Of a DNA stretch of 6,558 bases, positions 5,809 through 6,558 are shown one piece after another. The stretch comes from Rikenellaceae bacterium. GTDB lineage: Bacteria > Bacteroidota > Bacteroidia > Bacteroidales > UBA932. The notes below the pieces were generated by a model. It was not told the DNA's origin. It saw only the letters and a list, made by a program, of their open reading frames with translations, and did not search any database. Where the stretch lies: NCBI GenBank assembly GCA_003520315.1, contig DOVA01000193.1, positions 1-6,558 of the forward strand. Direction: 5' to 3'. The position numbers and the translations under genes are program-made. Every line of letters begins with the position of its first letter. Position 1 is the first letter of the stretch.

Positions 5809-6558
5809 ATGGAATTTGATAATCTACACCAGATACTCAGAGGTCTTTATACCGACATGATGCCTCTTTGCTCCAATATGGCGGCAGTGGCCAAGGCTAT
5901 AGCAGGGCTTGGTGCATTGATATTTGTTGCAAGCCGTGTATGGCAGTCACTCGCCAGAGCCGAAGAGATAGATGTATATCCTCTTCTTCGTCCTTTTGCA
6001 ATTGGAATGTGCATAATGTTCTTTCCTCTTGTCCTAGGTACCATAAATGGAGTATTGAGTCCTATTGTTCAGGGAACAAACACAATGTTGGAGTCCCAGA
6101 CCTTTGATATGAATAACTACCGTAAGCAGAAAGATATTCTGGAGAGAGAATCTATGCTGCGAAGTCCTGAGACTGCCTATCTGGTCAGTAATGAGGAGTT
6201 TGACAAGCAGATAGAAGCTATGGGATGGAGCCCTGAAGACCTGGTGACAATGACAGGTATGTACATTGAACGGGGAATGTATAGCATGAAAAAGTCTATC
6301 CGTGACTTCTTCCGCGAGCTTCTGGAGTTGATGTTTGAGGCGGCATCTTTGGTGATCGATACCATACGCACGTTCTTTCTCGTTGTGCTCTCAATCCTCG
6401 GCCCCATCTCCTTTGCCATTTCCGTTTGGCCGGGCTTTCAGTCTACTCTTACCCAATGGATTACCCGATATATAAGTGTCTATTTCTGGTTACCGGTATC
6501 TGACTTGTTCAGCACCATATTAGCCAAGATACAGGTTCTTATGATACAAAATGATATT
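5809..6558 (+). CDS. traJ: TraJ, polytopic VirB6-like conjugation protein (3' end cut)
   Basis: An open frame of 250 codons from ATG at 5809 runs off the window without a stop. It begins MEFDNLHQILRGLYTDMMPL. Visible membrane segments are about 25-42 and 62-79; then comes a hydrophilic loop (about 95-170) with SPETAYLVSNEEFDKQIEAMGWSPEDL written here only in part: SPETAYL, EEFDKQ, MGWSPEDL. Further hydrophobic stretches are about 186-206 (FFLVVLSILGPISFAISVWP) and from 217 on (WITRYISVYFWLPVSDLF). These are features of TraJ of Bacteroides conjugative transposons, a protein of usually over 300 residues. It is the likely VirB6 counterpart: an inner-membrane channel protein with several membrane helices placed after the VirB4- and VirB5-like genes. 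It has no Shine-Dalgarno; the start lies 11 nt after traI. The missing end is due only to the window boundary. Confidence 0.92.
   Translation, partial: MEFDNLHQILRGLYTDMMPLCSNMAAVAKAIAGLGALIFVASRVWQSLARAEEIDVYPLLRPFAIGMCIMFFPLVLGTINGVLSPIVQGTNTMLESQTFDMNNYRKQKDILERESMLRSPETAYLVSNEEFDKQIEAMGWSPEDLVTMTGMYIERGMYSMKKSIRDFFRELLELMFEAASLVIDTIRTFFLVVLSILGPISFAISVWPGFQSTLTQWITRYISVYFWLPVSDLFSTILAKIQVLMIQNDI

Larger units (their letters stand above)
1..6558 (+). mobile_element. Part of a Bacteroidetes conjugative transposon (ICE) tra operon
   Basis: Eight co-directional genes follow the order known from CTnDOT-type conjugative transposons: ParA-like ATPase, DUF3408 protein, TraD-like membrane protein, DUF4134 (TraE), DUF4133 (TraF), VirB4-like ATPase (TraG), DUF4141 (TraI), TraJ. 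Together the genes from traE on encode inner-membrane and periplasmic parts of a type IV secretion channel that moves single-stranded DNA between cells. Neither end of the element lies in the window: there is no integrase, relaxase, mobilisation gene or attachment site, and traK onward should follow to the right. An integrated element is inferred from the family; a conjugative plasmid with the same operon cannot be excluded from this stretch alone. Confidence 0.93.

Noticed and set aside
5868..6107. A + strand frame of 79 codons overlapping the start of traJ
   Set aside because: It is Cys- and Ser-rich and out of frame with the clearly recognisable TraJ sequence, which runs uninterrupted from 5809.
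1..6558. A previously undescribed defence, toxin or secretion system
   Set aside because: All eight genes fit a known conjugative transfer operon. I found no cargo gene, nuclease, toxin-antitoxin pair or CRISPR-like repeat array.

Overview
The window is a stretch of a Bacteroidetes-type conjugative transposon (ICE) transfer operon. Every gene is on the + strand, packed head to tail, in the order traA - traB - traD-like - traE - traF - traG - traI - traJ (the last one cut by the window end). This gene order and the protein signatures match the tra region of the CTnDOT family found in Bacteroidales such as Bacteroides and Parabacteroides. The assignment rests on recognising protein families and synteny, not on a database search. 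No rRNA, tRNA, integrase or other marker is present, so the host cannot be named more closely.

The left part (4-1898) holds three accessory transfer genes: a ParA/MinD-like ATPase (TraA), a DUF3408 protein (TraB) and a membrane-anchored, strongly acidic protein of the TraD type. They are joined by an 11-nt overlap (traA/traB) and a 1-nt gap (traB/traD). A 127-bp non-coding interval follows (1899-2025). It carries an imperfect direct repeat, a chain of very short overlapping reading frames and a GC-rich hairpin just before traE. It is the only sizeable gap in the window.

The right part (2026-6558) encodes core parts of the type IV secretion channel. TraE is a small protein with a signal peptide and two membrane segments (VirB2-like architecture). 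TraF is a small inner-membrane protein (VirB3-like). TraG is the large VirB4-class ATPase. TraI is a secreted DUF4141 protein, and TraJ is a polytopic membrane protein (VirB6-like). Gaps between these genes are 1, 2, 10 and 11 nt, so they are very probably co-transcribed and in part translationally coupled.

No gene here looks broken; traJ is incomplete only because the window ends. I see no cargo genes, CRISPR, insertion sequence or attachment site. The system is a known type. The least explained parts are the traD-traE interval, the function of the TraA/TraB/TraD trio, and two gene junctions where a perfect AGGAGG lies inside the last codons of the upstream gene.
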